64,000 nt of DNA, from contig JAEPQB010000002.1 of the NCBI GenBank assembly GCA_017640725.1, forward strand, positions 310,001-374,000, in the 5' to 3' direction. Position numbers and translations under genes: made by a program. Below are positions 61,132 to 64,000 of this stretch, piece after piece. The notes under the pieces are model-generated. The model was not told where the DNA came from. It worked only from the letters and a program-made list of their open reading frames with translations, and did no database searches. Each line of letters begins with the position of its first letter. Position 1 is the first letter of the stretch. The stretch comes from Kordiimonadaceae bacterium (lineage in GTDB: Bacteria > Pseudomonadota > Alphaproteobacteria > Sphingomonadales > Kordiimonadaceae).

Positions 61132-62427
61132 TTACACTGCAAAATACTCATCAATCACGTTGTAGAGTCCCTTGACGTGTTGATTGTCCTGCGGGGCCAA
61201 ACCAGCCACGCCCGGAGAAAAATAGGCATATCCCTTTCCATCGTGCATTCCATTCTTGATCGCTACAAAGGCGACCATAGGCTTAATTTTAAATTTCCCC
61301 GCTGGCAATGCGATTTCATCGTCATCGTTTATTGCGTCGGGATAGTTAAGTGTAACAAATAGACTGGCACCTCGGTTATCTACCTCTCCAAAGAGAGGTT
61401 TTTTTGCCCCTAAGACTTCGATTTTCTTCAGAGCGACCTCGGCAATACGAGCTGCTTCTTGAGAGTGGAACCGAACTAGAAAATCGCGTGTCATTCTCGG
61501 TTCAACAACTTCAAACTCTATCCCAGCGCTCGCTAAGAAATGGGCATGATCTTTAAGTCTATAGTAGTATTTTACTCGATCATACGGCTTCTGGGTTAAC
61601 CCCGTGGCCACAATGATCTCCGCATGCCTTGCGAAATGAGCAGCCAGAATGTGATCATAGACCTTAAGCATTTCAGCCACGGGATCTACGTCTGGTTTCA
61701 CATACCACCGCGGATTCTCAATCTGTCCATCAGCTGCCGCTGCGTTGAAATAATAGTGGTGCTGAATATGGGCACCAGCATTCAAAAACAGCCAGGAAAA
61801 ATCAGTTTTACACTTCTTCATCAGTTTGAGGTGTAAGTCACTGAGAAACAGGTCAAGAAACAGCGCTTTCCGCCATGGTGCCTTTCTACTGGACAGGGCG
61901 AACTGTATGTACCGCAAATAGTTTGACGGATTTGCGTATCGAATTAATGACATTAGTACAATGAACAGAGAGCTTGGGCTAATTTTGCCTGTAGCATTGT
62001 CTCCAACAGCCTGCGCGATTGCCGCTGCAAGCGCCTGGAAAAAAGTGCCCGGCCCACTGCTCGTTTGCGTCCACGCGTCTGCCACAAAATAGTCTGGATT
62101 GCGCAATTTGTTTTCGGCGTTCATTGGCGAAACAGCGCCAACCTTAAAGCCGCGTTCCTCCACCACCTCAAATATCTGTTTCAATCCACCGGCGTTAACA
62201 ATATCCCCGAGTCTAAACACGCCATGGTCGGTTGCCGCCATGCCTGTATGCACCGAAACCCACTGAATCCAAGGCTCCAACATTTCATAACTGTCTTCCG
62301 AGGCTGTTTCGATCAAACCATCGCTTAATACTTTTTGCAAGTTTCCCAGCTGGAGGTCCATTGCGTATCGTCCGACTAAGTCGAAATTGATCTCATTAAG
62401 AGCTAAAAAAATTAGAGGCTTCTTCAT
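61132..62427 (-). CDS. Alkaline-phosphatase-superfamily-like protein of a glycan locus
   Basis: A 431-residue cytoplasmic-looking protein whose N-terminal region resembles type I phosphodiesterase/alkaline-phosphatase-fold proteins: LALNEINFDL, LEPWIQWVSVHTGMAATDHGV, NAGAHIQHHYYF. The usual metal-site Asp-His-Gly is replaced by VATGLTQ, and the first Asp by Asn/Glu, so hydrolase activity is doubtful. GMHDGKGYAYFSPG near the end could supply His/Asp ligands. The function is unknown; polysaccharide assembly or modification is suggested by position. It starts 1 base after the GT4 stop. Confidence 0.65.
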   Translation of the reverse strand: MKKPLIFLALNEINFDLVGRYAMDLQLGNLQKVLSDGLIETASEDSYEMLEPWIQWVSVHTGMAATDHGVFRLGDIVNAGGLKQIFEVVEERGFKVGAVSPMNAENKLRNPDYFVADAWTQTSSGPGTFFQALAAAIAQAVGDNATGKISPSSLFIVLMSLIRYANPSNYLRYIQFALSSRKAPWRKALFLDLFLSDLHLKLMKKCKTDFSWLFLNAGAHIQHHYYFNAAAADGQIENPRWYVKPDVDPVAEMLKVYDHILAAHFARHAEIIVATGLTQKPYDRVKYYYRLKDHAHFLASAGIEFEVVEPRMTRDFLVRFHSQEAARIAEVALKKIEVLGAKKPLFGEVDNRGASLFVTLNYPDAINDDDEIALPAGKFKIKPMVAFVAIKNGMHDGKGYAYFSPGVAGLAPQDNQHVKGLYNVIDEYFAV

Positions 62428-62428
62428 G

Positions 62429-63595
62429 TTAGACCACTTTCGCTAGTAGGTTTTCGTATATATTTATTGTTTCGCGAACAACATGTTTTAAGTCATATTT
62501 TGACTGCGCCAATAACCTTGCCGACTCACTGTACCTGGAACGCCTTTGTGGGTCGTTGATCAAAGCGTCCAACGCGTCTGCAAGTTCATTCACATTTCTT
62601 ACCGGTACTAAATCACCGGTCTCTCCCGCAATGATTGCATCCTTGCACCCCACCGCGTCTGAAGTCACGACGGGACACCCAGCGGCGGCGGCCTCTAACA
62701 GGCTCTTGGGCATGCCTTCCCTGTATGACGGCAAACACACTATACCCGATCGCGCATAGACACTGATCATATCCTCGCAATGGCCTCGCCAGGTGACCGC
62801 GCCAGTACTAACCCACTCTTTCAATTGATCTTGGTTGATCGCATTGGGGCTCTGGTAATCCGCCGCCCCAACAAGTTCAAAATGCCAGGAACACCCACGT
62901 TCTTTGAGTGAAGCGGCTGCCGCAACAAACTCTTCAACCCCTTTGTCTTTCATGATTCTCGCAGGCAAGATAACGGTTTGGCTATCGGTTGAGTAGCTTA
63001 TATCTTGGAATTTCTCGATCTCAACGCCCGAGCCAGGAATTAACCTAATTCTATTGGCAGACACCCGAAATTCATTTTGGATCAGCGACGAGTCGTCAGT
63101 ATTTTGAACGATGACCGTTAAATTTGGATGACGAAATATCCATCGAAGCACAGTTAGATAAATTCTTTTCACTATATACTTGAGCCCACGGGACTCACCG
63201 GTGAAAAGATAACCCATCCCTGAAACCGCTACGACAAGACATTTTGTCCTGCCAAATCGAGCCACAATACCCCCTATCAAGTTTCCTTTTGGGGAGGCTG
63301 TATGAATGACCTCAGGCCTTTCACGCCATACGGACCAAAATACTTTCCATGCACCCAATAGTTCCTTTAAGGGGTTGAGCCCGGCCGAACTAAATTGACA
63401 TTTGACTGTGTCTAAATCCGTATCGCTCAACCTGCCAACAGCCTCCCTCTCCATGACTTCACTCGCGCCCCGACCGCAAAAGAGTTTTGCTTGCCAACCA
63501 CGAGCAATCACCGCTTTTGCCAAAGGCAACCTGTGTGACACAAAAAATGCAGCATGATTCACCACATAAAATACTGCAAACTGATCGTTACTCAT
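62429..63595 (-). CDS. Glycosyltransferase family 4
   Basis: A 388-residue GT-B enzyme. The N-terminal acceptor domain includes HRLPLAKAVIARGW, and PKGNLIGGIVARF resembles undecaprenyl-sugar GTs. The C-terminal donor domain includes VILPARIMKDKGVEEFV, then CLPSYREGMPKSLLEAAAAG and PVVTSDAVGCKDAI, with the E-x7-E motif. It probably transfers a sugar from a UDP donor to a lipid-linked intermediate. It overlaps the asnB-like gene by 8 bases. Confidence 0.9.
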   Translation of the reverse strand: MSNDQFAVFYVVNHAAFFVSHRLPLAKAVIARGWQAKLFCGRGASEVMEREAVGRLSDTDLDTVKCQFSSAGLNPLKELLGAWKVFWSVWRERPEVIHTASPKGNLIGGIVARFGRTKCLVVAVSGMGYLFTGESRGLKYIVKRIYLTVLRWIFRHPNLTVIVQNTDDSSLIQNEFRVSANRIRLIPGSGVEIEKFQDISYSTDSQTVILPARIMKDKGVEEFVAAAASLKERGCSWHFELVGAADYQSPNAINQDQLKEWVSTGAVTWRGHCEDMISVYARSGIVCLPSYREGMPKSLLEAAAAGCPVVTSDAVGCKDAIIAGETGDLVPVRNVNELADALDALINDPQRRSRYSESARLLAQSKYDLKHVVRETINIYENLLAKVV

Positions 63596-64000
63596 TGCTT
63601 AACCAGTCAAGAAAAACGAGAATTGTCCACAGACTCTGTTGATTTTGCTGTCTTCCCGAGACAAAGCCATGCCATATTTTTGACAAAATACTTGCATCAA
63701 AAAGGTCCCCATCAACTACTGCCCGGCTGTGAATGAGATCTTCCGCCCAAGGCCTCAAAGACCCTTTTAACCAGCTTGCTATTGGGACACTAAAACCTTT
63801 TTTCGGCCGCTCAAACAGGTCTGACGGCAAACGTTTGCGCAATAACTCTCGCAAAATCCACTTTCCTTGACCATTTCTCATTTTGAATTCTAGAGGCAAC
63901 AATGCACCAAATTCCTGCAATCTGTGGTCCAGGAATGGCACTCTCGTCTCCAGTGACACAGCCATGGAGCATCGATCTACTTTAGTCAAAATATCATCGG
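63588..64000 (-). CDS. asnB: Asparagine synthase-like amidotransferase (C-terminal part; 5' end outside window)
   Basis: The frame is open to the window edge (DDILTKVDRCSMAVSLETRV). It shows the AsnB synthetase-domain end: VPFLDHRLQEFGALLP, KWILRELLRKRLP, FERPKKGFSVPIASWLKG. In polysaccharide loci such enzymes amidate uronic acids, which would fit the neighbouring TviB-type dehydrogenase. Only about 137 of an expected 600 or so residues are here. Confidence 0.88.
   Translation of the reverse strand, partial: DDILTKVDRCSMAVSLETRVPFLDHRLQEFGALLPLEFKMRNGQGKWILRELLRKRLPSDLFERPKKGFSVPIASWLKGSLRPWAEDLIHSRAVVDGDLFDASILSKIWHGFVSGRQQNQQSLWTILVFLDWLSNE

Noticed and set aside
1-64000. CRISPR array, tRNA, rRNA or prophage
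   Set aside because: No regularly spaced repeats, cloverleaf-like sequences, rRNA segments or phage structural genes were recognised on reading both strands; small RNAs cannot be excluded.

Overview
This window looks like a chromosomal segment of a motile, aerobic, probably marine alphaproteobacterium. The evidence is a ChpT-type histidine phosphotransferase, the yebC-ruvCAB-ybgC-tolQRAB synteny, PhoX, NnrU, an IorAB-type molybdoenzyme and a PAS_5-like protein. A Kordiimonadales-like or related lineage is possible, but this rests on gene content alone. No rRNA, tRNA, CRISPR array or prophage was seen. Most of the window (1 to about 52.5 kb) has homogeneous, moderately GC-rich coding. The last 11 kb is visibly AT-richer and is separated from the rest by insertion-sequence debris.

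Layout. 0-6.7 kb: a leftward chemotaxis operon, cheA-cheW-cheY-cheB-cheR (cheR cut by the window edge), with chpT upstream. CheA is unusually built and carries a truncated-globin-like domain. 6.9-8.4 kb: cysQ and nnrU, rightward. 8.4-15.3 kb: a leftward block, yebC-ruvC-ruvA-ruvB-ybgC-tolQ-tolR-tolA-tolB, joined by start/stop overlaps; pal does not follow tolB. 15.5-24.5 kb: small accessory and housekeeping genes (GFA-like protein, Kelch propeller, GNAT, cupin, SDR, DUF817, ABC-F ATPase, paired bacterial-PH membrane proteins). 24.5-26.2 kb: a nitroreductase-like gene and a MarR regulator downstream of a 36-bp imperfect palindrome. 26.4-31.3 kb: iorAB, yaaA and an MFS transporter. 31.4-37 kb: PAS protein, orphan membrane histidine kinase, glyoxalase I, free-Met-sulfoxide reductase, GNAT, a periplasmic phosphatase-like protein and a class V aminotransferase. 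37.2-44 kb: a lone FtsX/MacB-type permease, then doxX-aldehyde dehydrogenase-agmatinase-family hydrolase-FAD oxidoreductase, which looks like an amine or guanidino-compound catabolic operon.

44-48.2 kb holds an O-antigen-ligase-like protein, an S10 carboxypeptidase and a WecA-type initiating transferase. 48.6-52.5 kb is a tight rightward set: PhoX, ABC ATPase, ABC permease with a remarkable His/Asp/Glu-rich loop, and a DUF3299 lipocalin-sized exported protein, probably linked to metal handling. 52.9-55.9 kb contains two truncated copies of the same IS3-family left end flanking a two-domain formyltransferase/beta-propeller gene. 55.9-64 kb is a leftward surface-polysaccharide locus: asnB-like, GT4, phosphatase-superfamily-like protein, TviB-type nucleotide-sugar dehydrogenase, GDPD-like, HAD phosphatase, a tandem two-domain nucleotidyltransferase, a third divergent nucleotidyltransferase and a SnoaL-like protein.

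The most interesting items are the globin-like domain inside CheA, the His-rich ABC permease operon, and the nucleotidyltransferase/HAD/GDPD module of the glycan locus with its IS-flanked neighbour.
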